Origin: CAIMZW01 sp037133095
GTDB taxonomy: Bacteria; Actinomycetota; Actinomycetes; Nanopelagicales; Nanopelagicaceae
Direction: 5' to 3'
Assembly (NCBI GenBank): GCA_037133095.1
Contig: JBAXOT010000007.1
Coordinates: 1-64,000 of the forward strand
Length of the DNA: 64,000 nucleotides
The notes under the pieces: model-generated
Databases searched by the model: none
Seen by the model: the letters and a program-made list of their open reading frames with translations, nothing else
What the model was told of the DNA's origin: nothing
Position numbers and translations under genes: made by a program
In this document: one piece after another, positions 18,742 through 27,921 of the stretch
Layout of the letters: each line of letters begins with the position of its first letter
How positions within the stretch are numbered: the stretch's first letter is position 1

Positions 18742-18844
18742 CTGCCCACTTGAAAAAGTGGCTGTTTGGAATGTTCAGTTTTTCTCGTTAGAAATTTAGC
18801 CCTCGCGTTCGAGGACTTGAAGAGTTACTTAGGAAGGTGTCACC
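18742..18844 (+). promoter_or_regulatory. Structured L21 leader upstream of rplU
   Basis: The leader contains CCACTT-GAAA-AAGTGG (16 nt, near 18747-18762) and CCTCG-CGTT-CGAGG (near 18801-18814), then AGGAAGG before the GTG. Ribosomal-protein leaders ahead of rplU are known in several phyla as L21 autoregulatory sites. I could not match this one to a named class. Confidence 0.5.
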
Positions 18845-19153
18845 GTGTACGCGATTGTTAAAGCTGGCGGCCGTCAAGAGAAGGTTGCCGTAGGCGACAC
18901 AGTTGTAGTCGATCGTATCGATGCTGCCGTGGGCGATTCGGTCTCCTTTCCTGCACTGCTTATTGTCGATGGCGCTGCCATCACCACAGATGCGAAGACC
19001 CTGTCAGGCGTCGTCGTAACTGGCGAAATTCTTTCCGAAGAAAAAGGTCCAAAGATCGACATTCTTCGTTACAAGAACAAGACCGGCTATCGCCGTCGTC
19101 AAGGTTTCCGTTCACAACTCACGCGGGTAAAAATCACCGCGATCAACCTGTAG
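18845..19153 (+). CDS. rplU: Ribosomal protein bL21
   Basis: Large-subunit protein of 102 residues starting MYAIVKAGGRQEKV and ending with the KTGYRRRQGFRSQ block, both family signatures. Start GTG 18845 follows AGGAAGG at 18831-18837. It forms an operon with rpmA 13 bp downstream, under the promoter at 18706. Confidence 0.97.
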   Translation: MYAIVKAGGRQEKVAVGDTVVVDRIDAAVGDSVSFPALLIVDGAAITTDAKTLSGVVVTGEILSEEKGPKIDILRYKNKTGYRRRQGFRSQLTRVKITAINL

Positions 19154-19166
19154 GGGGTGCAGACAA

Positions 19167-19436
19167 ATGGCAAGTAAAAAAGGTGTCTCGTCTACTCGAA
19201 ACGGTCGCGATTCAAACGCTCAATACCTCGGTATCAAGCGCTACGCCGGCCAGGTAGTAAAGAGCGGTGAAATTTTGGTCCGTCAACGCGGAACTGTTTT
19301 CCACCCAGGACAAAATGTTGGTATCGGCAAGGATGACACCCTTTTCGCACTCGCAGCAGGAGCCGTCGAATTCGGTCGTGCCCGTGGTCGCAAGGTTGTT
19401 AACATCGTTCCAGCTCCAGTTGGCGTACCTGCTTAA
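19167..19436 (+). CDS. rpmA: Ribosomal protein bL27
   Basis: Large-subunit protein whose N-terminal arm reaches the peptidyl-transferase centre. The 89 residues start MASKKGVSSTRNGRDS, followed by AQYLGIKRYAGQVVKSGEI, as expected. There is no Firmicute-type cleavable N-terminal extension. RBS GGGGGT is weak but well placed. A strong terminator follows. Confidence 0.97.
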   Translation: MASKKGVSSTRNGRDSNAQYLGIKRYAGQVVKSGEILVRQRGTVFHPGQNVGIGKDDTLFALAAGAVEFGRARGRKVVNIVPAPVGVPA

Positions 19437-19452
19437 CTAGCGGACAGATTTG

Positions 19453-19487
19453 AACGGGTCCGCGTTTGCGGGCCCGTTTTTTATTTT
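19453..19487 (+). terminator. Rho-independent terminator after rpmA
   Basis: AACGGG-T-CCGC, loop GTTT, GCGG-G-CCCGTT, then TTTTATTTT. The stem is 11 bp including one T-G wobble. Confidence 0.92.
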
Positions 19488-19516
19488 CATCATAAATGTG
19501 AGGAGGGCAGGGACAA

Positions 19517-20989
19517 ATGGCTTCATTTGTTGACCGAGTAACTCTTCACGCAAGTGCAGGATCAGGTGGAGATGGGTGTTCTTCCGTTCACCGCGAAAAA
19601 TTTAAGCCTCTTGGTGGGCCGGATGGCGGCACCGGCGGGCGCGGCGGCGATGTCATTCTCGTCGTTGATCAAGGAACCACGACATTGCTGGATTTCCACC
19701 ATTCACCACACCGAAAAGCAACCAACGGCAAGTTGGGCTATGGCGACTGGTGCAATGGCGCCGAGGGCAAAGATCTGATTCTTAATGTCCCCAATGGCAC
19801 CGTTGTTAAAGATCTTTCCGGAACAGTCCTCGCCGACCTCGTCGGTGAAGGAACTCGTTTTATGGCCGCTCAAGGTGGCAAAGGCGGTTTAGGCAATGCC
19901 GCCCTCGCCTCATCAAAGCGCCGCGCACCAGGATTCGCACTCAAAGGCGAGCCGGGCGAAGAGCGAACTCTTATTCTCGAACTCAAGAGCGTCGCCGATA
20001 TTGGTTTGATTGGTTTTCCAAGTGCTGGAAAGTCATCACTTATTGCCGCTATCTCTGCCGCAAAGCCAAAGATTGCTGATTATCCTTTCACCACCTTGGC
20101 GCCAAACCTGGGAGTCGTGCAAGCCGGATCAACTCGATTTACGGTTGCTGATGTACCAGGTCTGATTCCAGGAGCCAGTGAAGGTAAAGGTCTCGGTTTG
20201 GAATTTCTCCGCCACGTAGAACGTTGTGCCGCCTTGGTTCATGTTCTTGATTGCGGAACATTGGAAACTGATCGTGATCCAGTTAAAGATTTTGACATCA
20301 TCGAAGAGGAACTTTCCCATTACGGTGGTCTATCAGAACGGCCAAGAATTATTGCTTTAAATAAAGTCGACCTGCCCGACGGCAAGGCGATGGCAGATAT
20401 GGTGCAGCCAATTTTCGAGGCGCGTGGTTATGACGTCTATCAAATTTCAGCCGCAAGTCATATTGGACTTACTGAAATAAATTACGCCATGGCTCGAATT
20501 ATTCAAGAGCAACGAAAAGCTGAAGCCGCTGAGGTAAAGACCCGAATCGTGCTTCGTCCAGTTGCCGTGAATGACTCCGGTTTTACTGTTACGGCCAATG
20601 AAGATGGCACCTTCACGGTCCTTGGTGAAAAGCCAGTTCGCTGGGTGCGTCAAACTGATTTTGGCAATTCGGAAGCGATTGGCTACCTAGCCGATCGATT
20701 GGCCTCTCTTGGCGTTGAGAAAGAACTATTCAAAAAAGGTGCCATCGCAGGCAGCGAAGTTCAAATTGGCGAAGGTAACAACGCCGTCATATTTGACTGG
20801 GAACCAACTATTGAGGCAGGCGCCGAACTTCTTGCCGGGCCTCGGGGAACCGATATTCGCGTTGAGTCGCCTTGGGCGGGTCGCTATATCGAAGACCCTG
20901 TGGATCAATTGAATGAAGATGAAATCGCCTTGCAATGGGAGTACAACATTTCCAATCCAAAAGATCCGCAGGTCGAGGATTCAGAATGA
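19517..20989 (+). CDS. obgE: GTPase Obg/CgtA
   Basis: Ribosome-assembly and stress GTPase. The 490 residues hold the glycine-rich Obg fold (1-160), a G domain with G1 GFPSAGKSS near 170, G3 DVPGLIPG and G4 NKVDLP, and a C-terminal OCT domain with an acidic tail typical of actinobacteria. Start ATG 19517 follows GAGGAGGG (19500-19507). Its stop overlaps proB (ATGA), so proB is coupled to it. Confidence 0.96.
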   Translation: MASFVDRVTLHASAGSGGDGCSSVHREKFKPLGGPDGGTGGRGGDVILVVDQGTTTLLDFHHSPHRKATNGKLGYGDWCNGAEGKDLILNVPNGTVVKDLSGTVLADLVGEGTRFMAAQGGKGGLGNAALASSKRRAPGFALKGEPGEERTLILELKSVADIGLIGFPSAGKSSLIAAISAAKPKIADYPFTTLAPNLGVVQAGSTRFTVADVPGLIPGASEGKGLGLEFLRHVERCAALVHVLDCGTLETDRDPVKDFDIIEEELSHYGGLSERPRIIALNKVDLPDGKAMADMVQPIFEARGYDVYQISAASHIGLTEINYAMARIIQEQRKAEAAEVKTRIVLRPVAVNDSGFTVTANEDGTFTVLGEKPVRWVRQTDFGNSEAIGYLADRLASLGVEKELFKKGAIAGSEVQIGEGNNAVIFDWEPTIEAGAELLAGPRGTDIRVESPWAGRYIEDPVDQLNEDEIALQWEYNISNPKDPQVEDSE

Positions 20990-22101
20990 GCCGAGAGCGA
21001 ATCTCAAACGCCAAGCGTGTAGTCATCAAAGTGGGATCTTCGACTTTGACCGGGATTGCTGGTTCGCGACTCGATTCTGATGCTGTTGATGCCTTAGTCG
21101 ACACAGTTGCAGATCTTCGATCTCAGGGCAAGGAAGTTGTCGTGGTCTCATCCGGTGCAATTGCTGCTGGGCTGGCGCCACTGGGGCTGACTTCCAGACC
21201 GAAAGATCTTGCGACACAGCAAGCCGCTGCCTCGGTCGGGCAGGGTCTACTCATCGCACATTACACCGAGTCCTTGAAACGTTTTTCGATAACAGCATCG
21301 CAAGTTCTTTTGACGATTCAAGATGTAGTTCGTCGATCGCATTATCAAAATGCCCAACGGACACTCTTTAAATTAATTCAACTCGGCGTTGTTCCGATTA
21401 TTAATGAGAATGATTCAGTGGGCACCTCCGAGATTCGTTTCGGCGACAATGACCGACTGGCCGCTTTGGTATCTCACTTAATAGGGGCGGATCTTTTAGT
21501 ACTAGTCACCGATGTCAATGGACTTTACGATGCACCGCCCTCACACATTGGGGCGCGTCGCATCTCCGAGGTCTCTGCTTTCAAAGAAATCGGAGATATC
21601 GAAGTCGGTGGCGTAGGAAATTCTGGCGTTGGCAGTGGCGGTATGGTCACCAAGATCGAAGCCGCACGGATTGCAACAGGCGCCGGAGTCTCCATGTTGT
21701 TGACTAATCTTGAAGAGTTGCCACTATCTCTGACTGGCGCCGATCTCGGAACATTCTTTCATGCAAACAGCGATCGCAAGCCTTCCAGGTTGCTCTGGTT
21801 ACAGCATGCTTCGACCCCAAGCGGTCGGCTAATTCTTGATCGTGGCGCGGTTATTGCAATTCGCGAGCGTGGGGTTTCGCTCTTGCCTGCCGGGGTTATT
21901 GGAGTAGAGGGTGAATTCATTGCTGGAGATACGGTTGAACTCGCAAGCGAGGGTGGCGAAGTGATTGCGCGCGGCTTGGTTGCCTTTGACGCGGAAGAAA
22001 TTCCACAACTGCTGGGTCGTTCCACCAAAGATTTGGCGGCCGAACTCGGTCCCGAGTACGAACGGGAACTAGTTCATCGTGACGATTTGGTTCTGCTTTA
22101 A
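20986..22101 (+). CDS. proB: Glutamate 5-kinase
   Basis: First step of proline synthesis: glutamate plus ATP to gamma-glutamyl phosphate. The 371 residues have the amino-acid-kinase domain, starting RVVIKVGSSTL with the VVVSSGAIAAG block, NENDSV near 145 and a C-terminal PUA domain. The frame is open upstream to 20935, but ATG 20986 overlaps the obgE stop and gives the normal family N-terminus. It ends tail to tail with an inverted serine hydrolase gene, sharing 4 bp; proA lies beyond that gene. Confidence 0.95.
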   Translation: MSRERISNAKRVVIKVGSSTLTGIAGSRLDSDAVDALVDTVADLRSQGKEVVVVSSGAIAAGLAPLGLTSRPKDLATQQAAASVGQGLLIAHYTESLKRFSITASQVLLTIQDVVRRSHYQNAQRTLFKLIQLGVVPIINENDSVGTSEIRFGDNDRLAALVSHLIGADLLVLVTDVNGLYDAPPSHIGARRISEVSAFKEIGDIEVGGVGNSGVGSGGMVTKIEAARIATGAGVSMLLTNLEELPLSLTGADLGTFFHANSDRKPSRLLWLQHASTPSGRLILDRGAVIAIRERGVSLLPAGVIGVEGEFIAGDTVELASEGGEVIARGLVAFDAEEIPQLLGRSTKDLAAELGPEYERELVHRDDLVLL

Positions 22102-23258
22102 AGTCGATTCTGATCGATCTGCAAAAGTACGGCCGCGGTGGCCACTTCTGGATCATCATTGGTTGCGTTATCGCTTAATTTAATGATTACGGTTTTTGTT
22201 GCTGGATCGGTGAAGATGTATTGACCATGGAGGCCAAGGGCCAGATTGATTCCAGGATAGGGGTGCCAGACCTGCGCACCGTAGCCCCATTGATGGTCAA
22301 GCTTCACGGCTGGGGTGGAAATTCGCTCCATCCATGCTGAAGAGATAATTTGTCTAGCGCCAACTTTCCCACCATTAACCATTGCTACTCCGACTTTTGC
22401 ATAATCGCGGGCACTGGCATTGAAACAGCAGAAGGTCTTCTCCTGACCGCCCACGCGGTCAACATTCCAGGTTGCTGGGTATTGCGCTCCGATGGGTTGC
22501 CACACAGATTCGCTGAAATAATCTGCGACCCGCATTCCGGTCACTTTATGAATGATCATGCCAAGAAGTTGGGTATTGACGCTGCGGTAATCCGGTTTCG
22601 TATCAGGGGCCTCAAACATTTTGCGATTGTGAGTCACAAACCAATTCATATCAGTGGTGGCGTACATCTGGGCAATGCCTACGCCCCAACCTGAAGGTCC
22701 GGTGGGGTAGTTATCTGAAACACCGACACCACTTTCCATATCCAAAAGGGACTGAATAGTGACCTGGTCGAACAACCCACCCGTTTTGTATTGCGGGAAA
22801 AACTTAACGAAGGTGTCGGACTCCGACACCTTACCTTCGCCGACTAATTTACCGATCAAAATTGAGGTCATCGTTTTTGCTACAGAGTAAGAAGGCAATT
22901 GGGTGCTCTCTTTGATACCTGGCTTGTAGTACTCCCAGGTAATTGCGCCATCGCGGACCACAATGAAGGCATTGGTGTTGGTCTTGGTGAGGAATTCTTG
23001 GAAGGTGAGAGTGCTGCCATTCCACGGAACCGTAGCGGGCATTGGCTCCGCGGCTCGAGCCCATTTTGTCGGCGAAGCAGCAGGCGCGATCAGATGTGCT
23101 GGCATCAAGGTTGGAGTTTTTGAGGCAGGCGCCAAAGCCAATCGAACCGCAGAGACCGGATCTGGGTATCGAATGAATTTAGTAAACGAGGTAAGAAGGA
23201 AGGAAAATACAAGGATTCCCACCAGAGTGAGTCGCAGAACGCGGAAAAAACGTTTCAT
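22098..23258 (-). CDS. Membrane-anchored serine hydrolase, class C beta-lactamase/NylB-like fold
   Basis: A 386-residue protein with an N-terminal hydrophobic anchor (about 9-27) and an extracytoplasmic domain of the beta-lactamase/transpeptidase-like superfamily. The nucleophile motif SxxK is SVAK (SYSVAKTM, near residue 148). The second motif region reads PDYRSVNTQLLG, as in NylB-like (6-aminohexanoate-dimer hydrolase) proteins. Substrate is unknown: a small ester, amide or D-amino-acid peptide are all possible. It is inverted between proB and proA and starts head to head with proA, with a likely leaderless promoter. Confidence 0.85.
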   Translation of the reverse strand: MKRFFRVLRLTLVGILVFSFLLTSFTKFIRYPDPVSAVRLALAPASKTPTLMPAHLIAPAASPTKWARAAEPMPATVPWNGSTLTFQEFLTKTNTNAFIVVRDGAITWEYYKPGIKESTQLPSYSVAKTMTSILIGKLVGEGKVSESDTFVKFFPQYKTGGLFDQVTIQSLLDMESGVGVSDNYPTGPSGWGVGIAQMYATTDMNWFVTHNRKMFEAPDTKPDYRSVNTQLLGMIIHKVTGMRVADYFSESVWQPIGAQYPATWNVDRVGGQEKTFCCFNASARDYAKVGVAMVNGGKVGARQIISSAWMERISTPAVKLDHQWGYGAQVWHPYPGINLALGLHGQYIFTDPATKTVIIKLSDNATNDDPEVATAAVLLQIDQNRL

Positions 23259-23264
23259 GAGGTC

Positions 23265-23270
23265 AGCCTA
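23265..23270 (-). promoter_or_regulatory. -10 box of the serine hydrolase (leaderless, minus strand)
   Basis: Read on the minus strand the hexamer is TAGGCT, six bases before the ATG at 23258. It lies only eight bases from the identical hexamer serving proA on the other strand, so the two promoters must overlap. Confidence 0.6.
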
Positions 23271-23278
23271 ATCACCCT

Positions 23279-23284
23279 TAGGCT
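23279..23284 (+). promoter_or_regulatory. -10 box of a likely leaderless proA transcript
   Basis: TAGGCT ends seven bases before ATG 23292. No ribosome-binding site is present. The polymerase footprint would cover the divergent promoter and the start of the serine hydrolase gene. Confidence 0.6.
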
Positions 23285-23291
23285 TAGCACC

Positions 23292-24560
23292 ATGGATGCC
23301 ACCGCTCTTGTTGCGCAACTCGCCCAAAATGCCCGCTTGGCTGCTCGGACGCTGGCTGCTGCATCTTCGGACGAGCGGCGGAGCGCGTTAGAAGTTATCG
23401 CCCTGACTATCGAGGCAAGCGTCGATGAAATTATCGCCGCAAATGCCGAAGATTTGGCTCGAGCTGACGGTGAAGGAATGGCTAGTTCACTTCGTGACCG
23501 ATTGTTGCTCACACCAGAACGCGTGCAAGGAATTGCTCACGGAGCGCGGCAAGTTTCGCAATTGCCAGATCCCTTGGGTCGGACGTTAAAGGAGAGCACG
23601 CTTCCTAACGGATTGCACTTGCGACAAATGAGCGTTCCTTTTGGAGTTGTCGGAATGGTCTACGAAGCCAGACCAAACGTGACGGTAGATGCGGCAGTGA
23701 TTTTGTTAATGTCAGGAAATGCCGCATTGCTGCGGGGCTCATCCTCGGCAGCCTCGAGCAACCAGATATTGGTCGACGTGATGCGGCGGGCTTTGAGCAA
23801 GACCAACATTTCACCTGATGTCGTGCAACTCGTGCCATCTGAGGATCGATCTACGGTTCAAGCCCTGCTGCACGCTCGAGGAAAAGTTGATCTAGTAATT
23901 CCCCGAGGCAGCGCTGCGCTCATCCGCACGGTTGTTGATGATTCGACAGTGCCGACAATCGAAACTGGGGCCGGCGTTTGCCACGTTTATGTTGACGAAG
24001 CAGCGAACCTAGAAAAAGCTTTGCCAATTTTGATTAATTCAAAAACGCATCGCCCAAGCGTCTGCAATGCGGCTGAGACTCTTCTCGTTCATCAATCGGT
24101 GGCCGATGCTTTTTTGCCTCTTGCGCTGAAAGCTCTGGTCGATTCCGGCGTAAAGATTTATGGTGACACCGCTACCTTGGCCATTGCTCGCAATCTGGCA
24201 ATCCCGATCTCGGTGGCTAATGAAGAAAATTGGAGCACGGAGTACAACGCGCTGGAGATGAATGTCGCGGTCGTCCCTAATCTTCTTGCGGCCGCGGATC
24301 ACATCCACAAATACGGAACCAATCACACTGAAGCCATTGTCACCGAGTCTGATGAGAACGCCGCGAAATTTATTGCACTCTCCGACTGCGCGGCCGTCAT
24401 GGTCAATGCCTCGACCCGTTTTACTGATGGAGAGCAGATGGGTTTTGGGGCCGAAATAGGAATTTCCAACCAGAAGCTCCATGCCCGAGGTCCGATGGGT
24501 TTGGAGGCAATGACCACCACTACCTGGGTGGTCGTCGGAAACGGTCAGATTCGAAACTAA
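23292..24560 (+). CDS. proA: Glutamate-5-semialdehyde dehydrogenase (gamma-glutamyl phosphate reductase)
   Basis: Second step of proline synthesis: NADPH-dependent reduction of gamma-glutamyl phosphate. The 422-residue aldehyde-dehydrogenase-fold protein has its catalytic cysteine in PSVCNAAETLL near 256. Other ProA blocks are FGVVGMVYEARPNVT and LRGSSSAASSN. It is separated from proB by an inverted gene and has its own leaderless promoter. Confidence 0.95.
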   Translation: MDATALVAQLAQNARLAARTLAAASSDERRSALEVIALTIEASVDEIIAANAEDLARADGEGMASSLRDRLLLTPERVQGIAHGARQVSQLPDPLGRTLKESTLPNGLHLRQMSVPFGVVGMVYEARPNVTVDAAVILLMSGNAALLRGSSSAASSNQILVDVMRRALSKTNISPDVVQLVPSEDRSTVQALLHARGKVDLVIPRGSAALIRTVVDDSTVPTIETGAGVCHVYVDEAANLEKALPILINSKTHRPSVCNAAETLLVHQSVADAFLPLALKALVDSGVKIYGDTATLAIARNLAIPISVANEENWSTEYNALEMNVAVVPNLLAAADHIHKYGTNHTEAIVTESDENAAKFIALSDCAAVMVNASTRFTDGEQMGFGAEIGISNQKLHARGPMGLEAMTTTTWVVVGNGQIRN

Positions 24561-24600
24561 CCAGCGAAGTTCTGATTTATTTATCAACTCCCGCGAACGG

Positions 24601-24606
24601 TAAGGT
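24601..24606 (+). promoter_or_regulatory. -10 box of a likely leaderless gatC transcript
   Basis: TAAGGT ends six bases before ATG 24613. The same hexamer serves proS and the DUF885 gene at the same distance. Confidence 0.6.
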
Positions 24607-24612
24607 GAAGCC

Positions 24613-24912
24613 ATGGCTGAAATATCTCGTGAAGAAGTCGCCAATTTGGCGAGGTTGGCTCGAATTGAGATGACCGATTCCGAACTCGACCACCTCGCAA
24701 CAGAGATGGATGTAATTTTGGGGGCAGTGGCTCGGGTTCAGGAAGTCGCCGGCGCCGAGGTGCCACCTACCTCGCACCCATTGCCGCTAACCAATGTTTT
24801 CCGTGACGATGCGGTCACCCCAAGTTTGACCCCGGAGGAGGCCCTATCCGGCGCCCCTGCCAAGGCGGACCAGAGATTTAAAGTTCCGCAGATTTTGGGA
24901 GATGTTGAATGA
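24613..24912 (+). CDS. gatC: Aspartyl/glutamyl-tRNA amidotransferase subunit C
   Basis: Small stabilising subunit of the GatCAB complex; 99 residues starting with the family pattern ISREEVANLARLARIEMT. It overlaps gatA by 4 bp (ATGA). GatCAB converts Glu-tRNA-Gln (and Asp-tRNA-Asn where needed) to the correct amide form. No glutaminyl-tRNA synthetase gene is in the window. Confidence 0.95.
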   Translation: MAEISREEVANLARLARIEMTDSELDHLATEMDVILGAVARVQEVAGAEVPPTSHPLPLTNVFRDDAVTPSLTPEEALSGAPAKADQRFKVPQILGDVE

Positions 24913-26402
24913 TCCACGCTACTGCCGCGCAGATGGCCAGTTCTTTAGCCTCGGGTGAGATCACCTCGGTGGCTCTTACCCAACAGCACCTGGATCGAAT
25001 CTCTCAAGTGGATGATGAAGTCCACGCCTTTCTTCATGTGGACCGAGACGGGGCTTTAGCACAAGCAGCCGCCGTCGATGCAAAGCGATCCTCAGGAGAG
25101 AACCTGTCGCCACTTGCTGGCGTGCCCTTGGCCTTAAAAGATGTTTTGACTCAAAAAGGGATTCCAACGACTTGTGGTTCCAGAATGTTGGAAGGCTGGC
25201 GTCCACCGTATGACTCCACCGTAGTTACTAAATTAAAGGCGGCCGGAATCGTAATTTTAGGCAAGACCAATATGGATGAATTTGCTATGGGGTCTTCGAC
25301 TGAGAACTCGGCATACGGACCTACTCACAATCCATGGGACCTCACTCGAATTCCTGGCGGGTCTGGTGGCGGATCCGCTGCGTCACTGGCTTCCTTTCAG
25401 GCTCCTCTCGCCATTGGGACTGACACTGGCGGGTCGATTCGCCAACCGGCCGCAGTCACCGGAACCGTCGGAGTAAAACCCACTTATGGTGGTGTATCTA
25501 GGTACGGACTAGTCGCCTTCTCTTCAAGTTTGGATCAAGCTGGACCTTGTGCGCGAACCGTTTTGGATGCCGCGCTCCTGCACGAAGCAATTGCTGGATA
25601 CGACCCCAAAGATTCGACGAGCATTAATGCTCCAGTTCCACAGGTTGTTGCTGCGGCAAAGAAGTTGGATATCAAAGGTTTAAAGATTGGTGTTGTAAAA
25701 GAACTCTCTGGTGCTGGTTACCAGCAGGGTGTTCGGGAGCGATTTGAAGAATCTCTAGAAGAACTGGTTAAAGCCGGCGCCGAGATTGTTGAAGTCTCAT
25801 GTCCTAATTTTGATTACGCGCTCGCCGCTTATTATTTAATTGCACCAAGTGAATGCTCCTCAAACTTGGCTCGCTTTGATTCGATGCGTTACGGGATTCG
25901 AGTTGGAGACGACGGAAGCCGTGGAGCTGAAGAGGTCATGAACCTGACTCGAGAAGTTGGATTTGGCCGCGAGGTAAAGCGCCGAATCATTCTCGGAACA
26001 TATGCACTTTCATCTGGATACTACGACGCGTATTACGGCTCGGCGCAAAAGGTGCGAACTTTAATTTCTCGTGACTTCGAAACCGCCTTTGCCAGCGTGG
26101 ACGTTTTGGTTTCGCCAACTGCGCCAACCACCGCGTTCAAAATCGGCGAGAAGAGCGATGATCCATTGGCGATGTATCTCAATGACATTGCAACCATTCC
26201 CGTCAATATGGCCGGCATCGGCGGCATGAGTCTTCCTTGTGGTTTGGCTCCTGAAGATGGGCTACCTGTTGGCTTTCAAATCATGTCACCAGCAATGAAG
26301 GATGATTTGATGTACCAGGTTGGGGGAGTGCTCGAAGCTCTCCTCTTGGAAAAATGGGGCCAACCTCTTTTGGCTAGCTCGCCTTCGTTTGGAGCAATTT
26401 AA
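24909..26402 (+). CDS. gatA: Aspartyl/glutamyl-tRNA amidotransferase subunit A
   Basis: Amidase subunit that releases ammonia from glutamine. The 497 residues carry the amidase-signature triad: Lys in PLALKDVL (near 77), the cis-Ser in TDTGGSIRQPA and the nucleophile Ser in the GGSGGGSAAS region. It overlaps gatC (ATGA), and its stop shares one base with the gatB start (TAATG). Confidence 0.96.
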   Translation: MIHATAAQMASSLASGEITSVALTQQHLDRISQVDDEVHAFLHVDRDGALAQAAAVDAKRSSGENLSPLAGVPLALKDVLTQKGIPTTCGSRMLEGWRPPYDSTVVTKLKAAGIVILGKTNMDEFAMGSSTENSAYGPTHNPWDLTRIPGGSGGGSAASLASFQAPLAIGTDTGGSIRQPAAVTGTVGVKPTYGGVSRYGLVAFSSSLDQAGPCARTVLDAALLHEAIAGYDPKDSTSINAPVPQVVAAAKKLDIKGLKIGVVKELSGAGYQQGVRERFEESLEELVKAGAEIVEVSCPNFDYALAAYYLIAPSECSSNLARFDSMRYGIRVGDDGSRGAEEVMNLTREVGFGREVKRRIILGTYALSSGYYDAYYGSAQKVRTLISRDFETAFASVDVLVSPTAPTTAFKIGEKSDDPLAMYLNDIATIPVNMAGIGGMSLPCGLAPEDGLPVGFQIMSPAMKDDLMYQVGGVLEALLLEKWGQPLLASSPSFGAI

Positions 26403-27901
26403 TGGCGCTAAATTTTGAACAAGCACTGGAAAAGTACGAGCCGACTCTTGGCCTTGAAGTTCACGTCGAACTCAATACCCACTCGAAGATGTTCTGCGGT
26501 TGTGCCACGGAGTTCGGTGCTGAACCAAATACTCAGACCTGCCCTGTTTGTCTGGGTCTTCCTGGAGCGCTACCAGCAGTAAATGGCAAGGCCATCGAGA
26601 GCACGATCCTGATTGGTCTGGCACTCAATTGCTCCATCGCGCCCTATAGTCGATTTGCGCGGAAAAATTATTTCTATCCCGATATGCCGAAGAACTTTCA
26701 GACATCCCAATATGACGAGCCTATTTGTATCAATGGTTATCTGGATGTCGAGATCGACACCGACGAGGGTAAAAAAACTTTTCGGGTCGAAATCGAACGC
26801 GTACATATGGAAGAAGACACTGGCAAATCACTTCACGTGGGTGGTTCAACCGGTCGTATTCACGGCGCCGAATATTCGCTGCTTGATTACAACCGTGCTG
26901 GAATTCCTTTGGTCGAAATTGTGACCAAGATGATTCCAGGAACCGATAAGTATGCGCCGCAAGTTGCTCGTGCTTATGTAACTGAGTTGCGCGACATTCT
27001 TCGTTCCTTAGGTGTCAGCGATGTAAAGATGGAGCAGGGTTCACTTCGATGCGATGCCAACGTTTCCTTATCGCCTCGTGGTTCTGGAATTTTGGGAACT
27101 CGCAGCGAAACTAAAAACGTCAACTCGCTTCGTTCTGTCGAACGAGCCATCTTTGGTGAAATTGAGCGTCAAGCCACTCGATTGGAAGGTGGCGAGCGAA
27201 TCATTCAGGAAACCCGACACTTCCTCGAGGAAAGTGGATTGACTCGGCCTGGCCGATCGAAGGAGCAAGCCGAGGATTATCGCTATTTCCCAGAGCCAGA
27301 TCTCGTTCCAGTAACTCCTTCCAAAGAGTGGATCGAAGAACTTCGTGCCACCCTGCCAGAAAAACCATCGACTCGCCGCAAGCGACTGCAAGAAGCTTGG
27401 GGCGTCCCAGATAAAGAGATGACTTCTCTTATAAATGCGGAGTTGCTCGACGTCGTGGAAGAGACCATTGCCCTCGGGGCCGAACCAACAAAGGCTCGAA
27501 GCTGGTGGCTCGGTGAAATTTCCCGACTGGCAAATGAAAAGGAGGTAACAGCCATTTCATTGGTCACGGCGGCGCAAGTTGCCGAAATTATTCACCTTAT
27601 TTCCACTGGTGAACTCACCGACAAGTTGGCTCGCCAAGTCGTCGAAGGAGTGGTTAATGGCGAAGGAACACCGCGAGATGTTATTGATTCACGTGGCCTT
27701 AAAGTCGTTTCTGACGATTCCGCTCTCATGGTGGCGATTGAAGCCGCAATCGCGGCGCAGCCAGATACGGCAGAACGAATCCGCGGTGGAAATATCCCAG
27801 CTGCAGGTGCACTCATTGGTGCGGTGATGAAGGCCACTGGTGGTCAAGCCGACGCGGCAAAGGTTCGAGAATTGTTGCTCAAACATTTGGGCCAAGCCTA
27901 G
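26402..27901 (+). CDS. gatB: Aspartyl/glutamyl-tRNA amidotransferase subunit B
   Basis: tRNA-binding kinase/transamidase subunit. The 499-residue protein starts its conserved part with YEPTLGLEVHVEL. Zinc-site cysteines lie in MFCGCATEFG and NTQTCPVCLGLPG. The C-terminal helical/YqeY-like tail domain covers about 350-499. Third gene of gatCAB, one-base overlap with gatA. Confidence 0.96.
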   Translation: MALNFEQALEKYEPTLGLEVHVELNTHSKMFCGCATEFGAEPNTQTCPVCLGLPGALPAVNGKAIESTILIGLALNCSIAPYSRFARKNYFYPDMPKNFQTSQYDEPICINGYLDVEIDTDEGKKTFRVEIERVHMEEDTGKSLHVGGSTGRIHGAEYSLLDYNRAGIPLVEIVTKMIPGTDKYAPQVARAYVTELRDILRSLGVSDVKMEQGSLRCDANVSLSPRGSGILGTRSETKNVNSLRSVERAIFGEIERQATRLEGGERIIQETRHFLEESGLTRPGRSKEQAEDYRYFPEPDLVPVTPSKEWIEELRATLPEKPSTRRKRLQEAWGVPDKEMTSLINAELLDVVEETIALGAEPTKARSWWLGEISRLANEKEVTAISLVTAAQVAEIIHLISTGELTDKLARQVVEGVVNGEGTPRDVIDSRGLKVVSDDSALMVAIEAAIAAQPDTAERIRGGNIPAAGALIGAVMKATGGQADAAKVRELLLKHLGQA

Positions 27902-27921
27902 ATCGATAGGGAGCGAAAAAG

